Assembly: GCA_041661965.1 (NCBI GenBank)
Contig: JBAZTH010000002.1
Location: forward strand, 186,001 to 250,000
Source: Candidatus Margulisiibacteriota bacterium
GTDB taxonomy: Bacteria > Margulisbacteria > WOR-1 > O2-12-FULL-45-9 > XYB2-FULL-48-7
DNA: 64,000 nucleotides
Direction of reading: 5' to 3'
A model generated the notes under the pieces. That model was given only the letters and a program-made list of their open reading frames with translations. It was not told the origin of the DNA and did no database searches. Positions 40,837 to 47,700 of this stretch are shown piece after piece. A program made the position numbers and the translations under genes. Positions within the stretch are counted from its first letter, which is position 1; the number at the start of each line of letters is the position of its first letter.

Positions 40837-42113
40837 TTGAACTCTACTTCTTGTTCGGCGATCCGATCAGCAATCGCCGTCCTCGGCAGGTCAAAATATT
40901 TGGCCAGTTCACCCAGGTTCTCGCCGTTCTTATGCGCCAGGAAATCAAAAAGCCCGGCTTCAAAATTCCGGCGGACATCGTCTAAGCTGACCAGGCCGTT
41001 CATCTTCGCTTTTTTAAAGAAGACCTGTTTGTAAATCCGAAAATCTACTGCCAGGTCGGCCAGGGACAAGATCTCTCCCCGGCTCCGCAAGACTCCTTGT
41101 TCAATAAGTCCTTCAAGTTCCCGGTAGTTGCCGGGAAAATCATAGGCGGCCAGAAATTCTAAAAGGGCCGGTTCTATCCCTTTGAGCGGCTTGTCGTGGT
41201 CGGCACTGTAGCGCTTGATCAGGGCGGCCAGAATGAACGGGAGATCCCCTTTCCGTTCCCGCAAAGGGGGGATCACGATCTGCGCGTATTCCTGGGCCAG
41301 CGTGGAAAGGGCTCCTTTCTTCTCCGTCGTCCCTATTATCACTAAAATCGTCTTGTCGAGGGTCTCTTTCCGGCTCTTAAAGAATTCGAAGATCGACATC
41401 TTAAAGCCGGAATCAAGCTGGTCAAAATTCTCGAGGTACAAAGTCCCGCACCGTTCGTCTTCGTCCTGCAGGGTCGTCGCGGTCGGCAAAGCTAACAGTT
41501 CCTGGACCGAAGTCCAGAAATACGCTTCCAGGTTTTCCCGGCGGAAAGAGGCCAGGTCGATGACTTTAAATTGCCGCTGGCGCTGGCGGCTGTTTTGGTG
41601 GATCAGTTCGGCGATCTCTTTTTTTTCGATCCCGGTCTCGCCGAACAGGAGAATATTGGCCGACAAAGCCAGGCCCCGCTGGATCTCGGCGTAAAGCCCT
41701 TTGAGCCCTTCCCCTTTGGCCCAAGCCGCTTTGGCCGGGATAAAGGCGAGCCCCGCCCTGGTCGCGGTCCGCTCGATCGCTTCTTTTAACGCCGGGGGAC
41801 TGAATGGTTTTTTCAGGAAGTCGGCGACGCCGATCTTGGCGGCCGAGACCGCTAATGGGATGTCGTTGGCGGAAGAGACCATCACCACTTTCAGGTCGGT
41901 ATTGAAGAGATGAATTTGGCGGAAAGCGGCTAAGCCGTCCAGCTCTTTAAGGTCGTTGTCGATGATCACAAAACGCGGGGGGCGAAGCCGGATCAGTTCG
42001 AGCGCCGAATCCAAACTGTTAGCGGTGTAAACTTCGTTCTCACGCGCCGCCTCGCGGACCACCGCCGCCAGGTCGGCATCGTCAGAGAGTAGGACCAGAG
42101 AGTTGCTTAACAT
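40833..42113 (-). CDS. NtrC-like response regulator with degenerate AAA+ domain
   Basis: A 426-residue protein: receiver domain (about 1-120) with DD near 11, the probable phospho-Asp in IIDND and the switch Lys in FLKKPF; an AAA+ region (about 140-350) that aligns with NtrC-type activators but has GETGIEKKEI instead of a GExGxGKE Walker A, ENFDQLD at Walker B and no GAFTGA loop; and a C-terminal helix-turn-helix (LGELAKYFDLPRTAIADRI). Without GAFTGA it should not activate sigma-54 polymerase; it may act as a plain DNA-binding regulator. Partner kinase is 9 bp upstream. Confidence 0.82.
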   Translation of the reverse strand: MLSNSLVLLSDDADLAAVVREAARENEVYTANSLDSALELIRLRPPRFVIIDNDLKELDGLAAFRQIHLFNTDLKVVMVSSANDIPLAVSAAKIGVADFLKKPFSPPALKEAIERTATRAGLAFIPAKAAWAKGEGLKGLYAEIQRGLALSANILLFGETGIEKKEIAELIHQNSRQRQRQFKVIDLASFRRENLEAYFWTSVQELLALPTATTLQDEDERCGTLYLENFDQLDSGFKMSIFEFFKSRKETLDKTILVIIGTTEKKGALSTLAQEYAQIVIPPLRERKGDLPFILAALIKRYSADHDKPLKGIEPALLEFLAAYDFPGNYRELEGLIEQGVLRSRGEILSLADLAVDFRIYKQVFFKKAKMNGLVSLDDVRRNFEAGLFDFLAHKNGENLGELAKYFDLPRTAIADRIAEQEVEFK

Positions 42114-42122
42114 TCGACTGAA

Positions 42123-44672
42123 TTATACCAGTCCCTGACGGACAGGTAAAGTGACGGTAAATGAAGTCCCCTTGCCAATCTCGCTTTCCAGATCGATAAA
42201 GCCGCGGTGGCCGTCCACAATACTGTGGGAAATGGTCAGCCCCAGCCCCGTCCCGCCGTATTTTGTCGTGTAGAACGGATCAAAGAGCCGTTTCTGGATC
42301 TCTTTGGAGATCCCCACTCCGCTGTCTTTGATCATCACTTTGATGCTCCGGAGTTCCCCTTCCTGCCGCTTCCCTTCCATCGTCAGAACAGTGAGAGTTC
42401 CGCCGTCCGGCATCGCCTGAATCGCGTTAAGGACCAGGTTCGAGAAAACTTGGCCCAACTGACCCCGGTCAACTTCGATCGGCGGCAGGGGCAGATAGCT
42501 CTTTTCGATCTTGAGGTTTTTCGACTGGTCGGCGTAATCTTTAAGCGTTTCTTCCAGCAGTTCGTCGATCTTGACCGGCGCGAAGGTCAGGGCCGACGCC
42601 CGGGCAAAACTTAAGAGGCTTTCCACGATCCGGTCGATCCGGTTGATCTCCCGGGGCAAGATTTCTTCCAGCTTTTTCCGGTATTCCGGGTCGTTATAAC
42701 GGGTCGGCAGGAGTTGGGCAAAAACTTTCATCGAAGAGAGCGGATTTTTGATCTCGTGCGCCATCCCCGCCCCCATCGTCGCCAGCGCCGCCAGTTTGTC
42801 GGCCCGCCGAACTTTTTCTTCCAGCGCTTTAACTTCGGCGAGGTCCTGAATGGTGATCAGCACGCCGATCTTTTTCCCGTCGTGGTCGCGGAGGAGGGTC
42901 GAAGCGAGCGAGACCGGAACGATCCCCCGCTCGTGCGAAGTCAGGTTCGCTTCGTGGTTGGTAAAGCAGTGCTCTTTGAACGACTGCAGAACGATCCGGT
43001 TGAGGAGCGATTCTTCCCCCCAAATTTCTTCGCAGGTCTTGCCTAACACTTCGGTGATCTTCCGGCCGGTAATTTTCTCCGCCATAATGTTGAACGTAAC
43101 GATCCGCTCTTTCTGGTCAACGGTCATGACGCCGCTGACCATCGATTGCAGGATCTCTTCGTTGTAATCTTTCATGTTGACGACCTGGGCGTAGAGCCGG
43201 GCGTTGTCGAGCGCCACCGCCGTCTGGCTCGCCAGCGTGCTTAATAGTCCGATATCTTCCGAGGTCATAATGTCCCCCGAAGTTTTGTTCCCCAGAGCAA
43301 TGATCCCGATCATCTGGTCTTTGGAGATGATCGGCACCCAGACCGGGATCCCCAAGCGGTCCATTTCGTCCCGGACTTCTTCCAGATCGGTCGGTCCGGC
43401 AATTAACTGGTAGTGGGGCGACTGCCGCTCGACCTCATCTTCAATTTCGTCCCGCACCAGCACATCCTGCATGATCGAGAGCCAGGAAACGATCGGACTG
43501 TCGACGTCGATCTCGATCCGTTTGTAACGCGGGATCGACATCGGGACCGAGCGGAAATGCTCCCGCTCCCGGTCGAGAAGCAAAAAGGAGATCTCCGAGA
43601 CCTCCATCGTTTTGACGAACGACATGACAATCAGTTTGGTTAACCCTTCGATCTTGATGACCGAGGCGATCTCCCGGCTGATCTTCAGGAGAGTGTTCCG
43701 GTAGTCGTAGCGCCCTTTAAAAAAGAGGCGGTCGGCGATCAGGCCGAAGACAGTGACCAGCGGCTGGTAAAGGATGGCAACCGCCAGCGCGTCAAAAGCG
43801 GAAAAGGTCAGGAGCCCGAAGCCGGGCCGGCCGGCAAAATACAACTGGCCGATCAGGGCGATGATCGAAAAAAGGAGGAGCGAAAAAAGGGCGGCCAAAC
43901 CATAGACCGTAATGTGGTGGATGATGATCTCCAGGCTCATCAGGCGATGTTTCAGGATCGAATAATAGCCAAAGGCGGTCAGGATCATCAGGAAGAACGG
44001 CCCGTAGCCGAGCAGTTGGTTAAAACCGATCAGCGGCAGAAGGAAGTTGCCCAGGATCGGCACGATCAGCGCCAACAGCCCGCCCAGTATAATGTACCCG
44101 ACCTGGAGGCGGCTGGTCCCGAAATAACGCTTCCGTTTCTGCCGGAGTATCTGCGCCGCGTACAAGATCGTCCAGCCGATGAACAAAAGATATATAGGGA
44201 GCCCTAACCCGGCGTTAAAACCATTCCCTTCCGGGGAAATGACCGCTTTTTCAAACAACAGGCCGGTGAAGGAGACCACCAGCAAGGCTAAAGCGCATAT
44301 TCCCCAGGCAACCAGCGTTGCCAGCTTCGGCAGGCTGTCGAGCTTCGGAAAAAGAAAAGAAAAATAAAGGAAGCTCCCCGCCATCAGCAGGCCGCTGATG
44401 GCCGCCCCCCTTAAATGGAAAAGGGCTTCGGCCGGAACTTTGGCGGTGGAAAAAAAGAACAACGCTAAAGCAAAAGCAAAGATCGAGCCGGCCAGAAAAG
44501 CGTAGGTGGAGTTGATCCGGTTGCCAGGAGAAGAGATTAGGACCGTCCACCCCATCGCTAAAGTCGCCAGGCCGGCGTAGAAAGGGAGAATGAACTGCGG
44601 CCGGCTGAACAAGAGGGCCAGTGTCCCGACGACTCCGATAACGATCAACAGCGGGGGGCTAAACAGCCGCAT
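42123..44672 (-). CDS. membrane sensor histidine kinase
   Basis: An 849-residue kinase: N-terminal membrane region of about eight helices (1-290, 7TM-kinase-like), a GAF domain (about 370-520, ending LASQTAVALDNARLY), a PAS domain (about 530-640, MVSGVMTVDQKERIVTFN), HisKA with phospho-acceptor in GMAHEIKNPLSSMK (near 637), and HATPase (NLVLNAIQAMPDGG, IKDSGVGISKEIQKRLFDPFYTTK, GTGLGL). Start at 44672 (MRLFSPPLL) overlaps the upstream gene by 14 bp; a longer frame lies within that gene. Works with the regulator downstream; the signal is unknown. Confidence 0.92.
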   Translation of the reverse strand: MRLFSPPLLIVIGVVGTLALLFSRPQFILPFYAGLATLAMGWTVLISSPGNRINSTYAFLAGSIFAFALALFFFSTAKVPAEALFHLRGAAISGLLMAGSFLYFSFLFPKLDSLPKLATLVAWGICALALLVVSFTGLLFEKAVISPEGNGFNAGLGLPIYLLFIGWTILYAAQILRQKRKRYFGTSRLQVGYIILGGLLALIVPILGNFLLPLIGFNQLLGYGPFFLMILTAFGYYSILKHRLMSLEIIIHHITVYGLAALFSLLLFSIIALIGQLYFAGRPGFGLLTFSAFDALAVAILYQPLVTVFGLIADRLFFKGRYDYRNTLLKISREIASVIKIEGLTKLIVMSFVKTMEVSEISFLLLDREREHFRSVPMSIPRYKRIEIDVDSPIVSWLSIMQDVLVRDEIEDEVERQSPHYQLIAGPTDLEEVRDEMDRLGIPVWVPIISKDQMIGIIALGNKTSGDIMTSEDIGLLSTLASQTAVALDNARLYAQVVNMKDYNEEILQSMVSGVMTVDQKERIVTFNIMAEKITGRKITEVLGKTCEEIWGEESLLNRIVLQSFKEHCFTNHEANLTSHERGIVPVSLASTLLRDHDGKKIGVLITIQDLAEVKALEEKVRRADKLAALATMGAGMAHEIKNPLSSMKVFAQLLPTRYNDPEYRKKLEEILPREINRIDRIVESLLSFARASALTFAPVKIDELLEETLKDYADQSKNLKIEKSYLPLPPIEVDRGQLGQVFSNLVLNAIQAMPDGGTLTVLTMEGKRQEGELRSIKVMIKDSGVGISKEIQKRLFDPFYTTKYGGTGLGLTISHSIVDGHRGFIDLESEIGKGTSFTVTLPVRQGLV

Positions 44673-45408
44673 TGCGCCTCTGCCGCAGGAGCTGTTCGAT
44701 CTCCGCCAGTTCGTCCTTGGTGTTGACCCCAAGCGTTTCGGCGGGATCATCGGTGCTGAAAGCAAAGACCGGCCGCTTTTGGCGCCGGAGAATCTCGATC
44801 GTGTCGGTCAGGTAATATTCCTTTTGGGCGTTTTCGGAGCGGACCTCTTTCAAAGCGGCAAAAAGGGCCTCCTTATCAAAGCAAAAAGTCCCGGTGTTGA
44901 CCTCGTTGATCTTCAATTCTTCTGGGGAAGCGTCTTTTTTCTCGACAATTTTCAGGATCTCGCCGTTTGGCTGGCGGACGATCCGGCCGTAATTTCCCCC
45001 GGCGGGCAAAATCGCGGTCAGGTCGGTCGCCGCCGCTTTTTGCTGGCGATGAAAATCGATCAGGCGGCGCAGGGTCCGCTCGGAGAGGAGTGGCACATCC
45101 CCCGCCAGGATCAGGACCGTCCCTTTAAATCCGGCCAGGTTCGGCTCCGCCATCAAAACAGCGTGGCCGGTCCCCTTCTGTTCCGCCTGGACGACAAACT
45201 CGACCGGCCAATCCTTAAAGAAGTCGGTGATCAGCTCGCGCCGGTGGCCGACGACGACCAGAGTCTTGGCCGGTTGCAGTTTTTGGGTGGTTTTCAGGAC
45301 ATGGGCCAGCATCGGCTCGCCTAACACCGGGTGAAAGACCTTGGGAAGGTCGGATTGCATCCGCACCCCTTTGCCGGCCGCTAAGATCACTACCGCTAAA
45401 TCGTCCAT
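44659..45408 (-). CDS. GlmU-type pyrophosphorylase domain protein
   Basis: A 249-residue nucleotidyltransferase equal to the N-terminal half of GlmU: VVILAAGKGVRMQSDLPKVFHPVLGEPML, here split for length at residues 5-33, then QKGTGHAV, LILAGDVPLL and EVNTGTFCFDKEALF. It should make UDP-GlcNAc from GlcNAc-1-P and UTP. The left-handed beta-helix acetyltransferase half (about 200 residues) is absent, so acetylation of GlcN-1-P must come from another protein. A minus-strand promoter (TTGTCA-N17-TACAAT) ends 8 nt before its ATG. First gene of the kinase-regulator operon. Confidence 0.85.
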   Translation of the reverse strand: MDDLAVVILAAGKGVRMQSDLPKVFHPVLGEPMLAHVLKTTQKLQPAKTLVVVGHRRELITDFFKDWPVEFVVQAEQKGTGHAVLMAEPNLAGFKGTVLILAGDVPLLSERTLRRLIDFHRQQKAAATDLTAILPAGGNYGRIVRQPNGEILKIVEKKDASPEELKINEVNTGTFCFDKEALFAALKEVRSENAQKEYYLTDTIEILRRQKRPVFAFSTDDPAETLGVNTKDELAEIEQLLRQRRNAAV

Positions 45409-45416
45409 TAACGTTC

Positions 45417-45467
45417 ATTGTAACAACCGCCGCCCGGGTTGACAAGCATTTTCTACATTGTTATAAT
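45417..45467. promoter_or_regulatory. divergent promoters sharing one -35 region
   Basis: Plus strand: TTGACA (45439-45444), 17 bp, TATAAT (45462-45467) with TG extension, for yqeK. Minus strand: TTGTCA (45445-45440), 17 bp, TACAAT (45422-45417), for the glmU-like gene. The two -35 hexamers overlap by five bases (TTGACAA), so polymerase can occupy only one direction at a time. Confidence 0.75.
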
Positions 45468-45480
45468 TCAAGACGGAAAC

Positions 45481-46053
45481 ATGATATCAAGAGCGGCCAT
45501 CCTCGAACGGCTAAAAAACTCTCTCGATCAGGAACGATTTGCCCACTCCCTCCGGGTAGAAAAGATCGCTCTCGAGCTTGCCGCCAAACATCATGTTAGC
45601 GCGTCCCGGGCCAGCCTGGCCGCCCTGCTCCACGATTGCGCCCGACGATACGACCGGCCGGGCTTCCTCCGGATGGCCAAAAAACTCAAGCTGAAGATCG
45701 ATCCGGTCCGGCGCTTCGAGCCGAAACTTTTTCACGCCGAGATTGGCCGCTATTTAGCGGCCAAAGAGTTCGGCGTCAAGGACGAGGCGGTCCTCCAGGC
45801 GATCGCCAGCCACACGACCGGACGGGCGGGAATGACGAAACTGGAAAAAGTGATCTACCTGGCCGATCACCTTGAGGTCGACCGGCAATTCGCCGGGATC
45901 GATAAGGTTAGAAAGCTCGCTTTCCGGGACCTGGACCAGGCGATCATCGAGTTCACCGGCCACTCGGTCGCTTATTTCCTGGGCCGGGGCTTGCCGTTCG
46001 ATCCGGTCACCGTTGAGACAAGGAACGATTTGTTGCTGAAAAATGGAAATTAA
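45481..46053 (+). CDS. yqeK: HD-domain hydrolase YqeK
   Basis: A 190-residue YqeK protein; characterised members hydrolyse diadenosine tetraphosphate symmetrically. HD-fold residues: RFAHSLRVEKIA, LLHDCARRY, FHAEIGRYLA and IASHTTGRAGMTKLEKVIYLADHLEVDR. The start at 45481 (MISRAAILERL) gives a 5' leader of about 7 nt after the promoter. It begins yqeK-lcp-rsfS, a common order next to nadD, which is missing here. Confidence 0.92.
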   Translation: MISRAAILERLKNSLDQERFAHSLRVEKIALELAAKHHVSASRASLAALLHDCARRYDRPGFLRMAKKLKLKIDPVRRFEPKLFHAEIGRYLAAKEFGVKDEAVLQAIASHTTGRAGMTKLEKVIYLADHLEVDRQFAGIDKVRKLAFRDLDQAIIEFTGHSVAYFLGRGLPFDPVTVETRNDLLLKNGN

Positions 46054-46933
46054 AAAGCGCTCGAAAAAAATATTCGTCGTCATCGGCATTGCTGTAATCC
46101 TGTTCGGCATGGTCGCCGGTTTCGCCATCGGCGTCGCTTCCCGACTTGCCCTGCTCGAAGTCTTCTTAAGCCTCGCCCCAACTTCGCCGATCTTCCCGAA
46201 GTCGAACATCCTGGTCTTGGGAGTCGACAAAGGGTATTCCCACCGTTCCGATTCGATCATGGTCGTCCATGTCGATCCGGACAAACGGGCGGTCGGCGTC
46301 ATCTCCATTCCGCGCGACACCTTGGTCACCGTTCCGGGACGCGGCCTCGACAAGATCAACCACGCCTTCGCTTACGGCGGAGTCGAGCTCGCCCGGCTGA
46401 CCGTGGAAGAGTTCCTCGGGGTCAAGATCCCTTTTTTCGTGACCGTTGACCTGACCGGGATCGAAGAGATCATCGACAAGATCGGCGGCGTTGAAGTTAA
46501 CGTGCCGAAGCGGATGTATTACGTCGATTACGCCGACGACCTGCGGATCGACCTCCAGCCCGGCCGCCAAAAACTCAACGGCCATCAGGTCATGGGGTAC
46601 TTGCGTTTCCGCCACTCCGACAACGACTTCTCCCGGATCAACCGCCAGCAGGATTTTGTGAAGACCGTCGGCAAACAGCTGATGCGGCGCGAAAACATCC
46701 TGCAAAGCCCGGAGATCTTCTTTACTCTCCTGGGTTGCATCGAAACGAACCTTAATTCCCGCCAGGTCCTGGGCCTCTCCCTGGCGCTCCGCGGCGCCGA
46801 AGAGACCGGCCAGATCGGGATGACGACCGTTCAGGGGAGCAGCCTGATGGTCGATGGCATTTATTATTTCAAACCGGACGCGGAACTCCTCCGCTCGACC
46901 GTCGGCAGTTATCTCAAAAAAGAGAGGGAATAG
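46043..46933 (+). CDS. LytR-CpsA-Psr family envelope protein
   Basis: A 296-residue LCP protein, a phosphotransferase that attaches glycopolymers to the cell wall. One N-terminal membrane helix (about 10-32), then the LCP domain: NILVLGVDKGYSHRSDSIMVVHVD, SIPRDTLV, KINHAFAYGG, IGGVEVNVP, LNGHQVMGYLRFRHSDNDFSRINRQQDFV. The conserved Asp and Arg residues are present. The start overlaps yqeK by 11 bp. The substrate polymer is unknown. Confidence 0.93.
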   Translation: MEIKKRSKKIFVVIGIAVILFGMVAGFAIGVASRLALLEVFLSLAPTSPIFPKSNILVLGVDKGYSHRSDSIMVVHVDPDKRAVGVISIPRDTLVTVPGRGLDKINHAFAYGGVELARLTVEEFLGVKIPFFVTVDLTGIEEIIDKIGGVEVNVPKRMYYVDYADDLRIDLQPGRQKLNGHQVMGYLRFRHSDNDFSRINRQQDFVKTVGKQLMRRENILQSPEIFFTLLGCIETNLNSRQVLGLSLALRGAEETGQIGMTTVQGSSLMVDGIYYFKPDAELLRSTVGSYLKKERE

Positions 46934-46959
46934 TCATTACCAGAAAAACCGACGAAAAA

Positions 46960-47286
46960 TTGATCGAGCTGATCGCCAAAGCGGCCGAAAGCAAACTGGC
47001 GCTCGATGTTAAAGTCCTCGATGTCCGCAAAACTTCCAACCTGGTCGACTACTTGATCATCTGCGGCGGGGAAAGCGAACCGCAGCTCCGCGCCATCGGC
47101 AACGAGATCGACACCGTTCTGCGCAAAGCCGAGATCAAGGGTTATCGCTGGCAGGGAGTGATCGGCTCCGGCTGGATCATCCTCGATCTAGGCTCGATCG
47201 TCGTCCATATTTTGGGCGTGGTGGAGCGGGAATATTACAATTTGGAAGAGCTCTGGGGCAAAGAAGCTATAATTTATCATTATTAA
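46960..47286 (+). CDS. rsfS: ribosome silencing factor
   Basis: RsfS (Iojap/YbeB family), which binds ribosomal protein L14 and blocks subunit joining. Family pattern: KAAESKLALDVKVLDVRKTSNLVDYLIICGGESEPQLRAI and WQGVIGSGWIILDLGSIVVHI, each given in part. The coordinates use the TTG at 46960, but this is probably not the real start: an in-frame ATT at 46936 is preceded at 8 nt by GAGG and would add eight residues (ITRKTDEK) matching the usual length. Last gene of yqeK-lcp-rsfS. Confidence 0.9.
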   Translation: MIELIAKAAESKLALDVKVLDVRKTSNLVDYLIICGGESEPQLRAIGNEIDTVLRKAEIKGYRWQGVIGSGWIILDLGSIVVHILGVVEREYYNLEELWGKEAIIYHY

Positions 47287-47309
47287 TTCCCAACCCGGCC
47301 CTTTTGGTG

Positions 47310-47315
47310 TATAAT
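47310..47315 (+). promoter_or_regulatory. -10 box upstream of tRNA-Ala region
   Basis: TATAAT in the context GGTGTATAATA, identical to the rsmH promoter core. No gene starts within 200 bp, so it may drive the tRNA region. Between it and the tRNA fragment lies AT-rich dispersed repeat sequence. Confidence 0.35.
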
Positions 47316-47403
47316 AAACAACGGTTTGCGATCCCTTTCCCGTGTCTCATTGTTTCGCATTTCGAGTTTAGAATTTAGATTTTCCCGCCGCAGGCGGAAG
47401 TGT

Positions 47404-47500
47404 GGGGCCGTAGTTCAGTCCCGATGGTCATTATTTTTAATAATTATGGAATCATCGGGATCCCGACATCCGCTTCGCGGATCGTCGGGACTGGGAGAAC
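47404..47500 (+). pseudogene. 5' fragment of tRNA-Ala interrupted by hairpin element
   Basis: Bases 47404-47418 (GGGGCCGTAGTTCAG) and 47491-47500 (CTGGGAGAAC) are together identical to the first 25 nt of the intact tRNA-Ala at 47544. A 72 bp element splits them in the D-loop. The anticodon, T-arm and acceptor 3' strand are missing; instead an 11 bp hairpin follows (AACTTTTTGAT/ATCAAGAAGTT). Not functional as a tRNA. Confidence 0.8.
47419..47490 (+). mobile_element. 72-bp double-hairpin element in tRNA-Ala copy
   Basis: Two tandem hairpins. The first is TCCCGATG (47419-47426) with CATCGGGA (47453-47460) around an AT-rich loop containing GTCATTATTTTTAATAATT. The second is TCCCGAC-ATCCGC (47461-47473) with GCGGAT-C-GTCGGGA (47477-47490). 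It sits at AG^CTGGG without target duplication. Homologous in plan and loop sequence to 60064-60133. No ORF; a non-autonomous element moved in trans is likely. Confidence 0.65.
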
Positions 47501-47543
47501 TTTTTGATCGAATCAAGAAGTTCGATCTTTTAAATTTCAATGT

Positions 47544-47619
47544 GGGGCCGTAGTTCAGCTGGGAGAACGCTTGACTGGCAGTCAAGAGGTCAGGGGTTCG
47601 ATCCCCCTCGGCTCCACCA
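47544..47619 (+). tRNA. tRNA-Ala(GGC)
   Basis: Full cloverleaf of 76 nt with CCA encoded. The acceptor GGGGCCG pairs with CGGCTCC and contains the G3-U70 pair that marks tRNA-Ala. Anticodon arm CTTGA-CTGGCAG-TCAAG gives anticodon GGC; T-arm GGGGTTCGATCCCC type. Confidence 0.95.
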
Positions 47620-47700
47620 TTTTTTTGGCATAAAACGAGTCACGAGACCCTCCTTGGATCCGCGATTCGCGAAAGCAAAATTCAGAAAGGGGTAAAAACA

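Noticed and set aside
47419..47490. Intron in the tRNA-Ala gene
   Set aside because: The 3' exon lacks anticodon and T-arm, so splicing would not yield a tRNA; an insertion into a fragment fits better.
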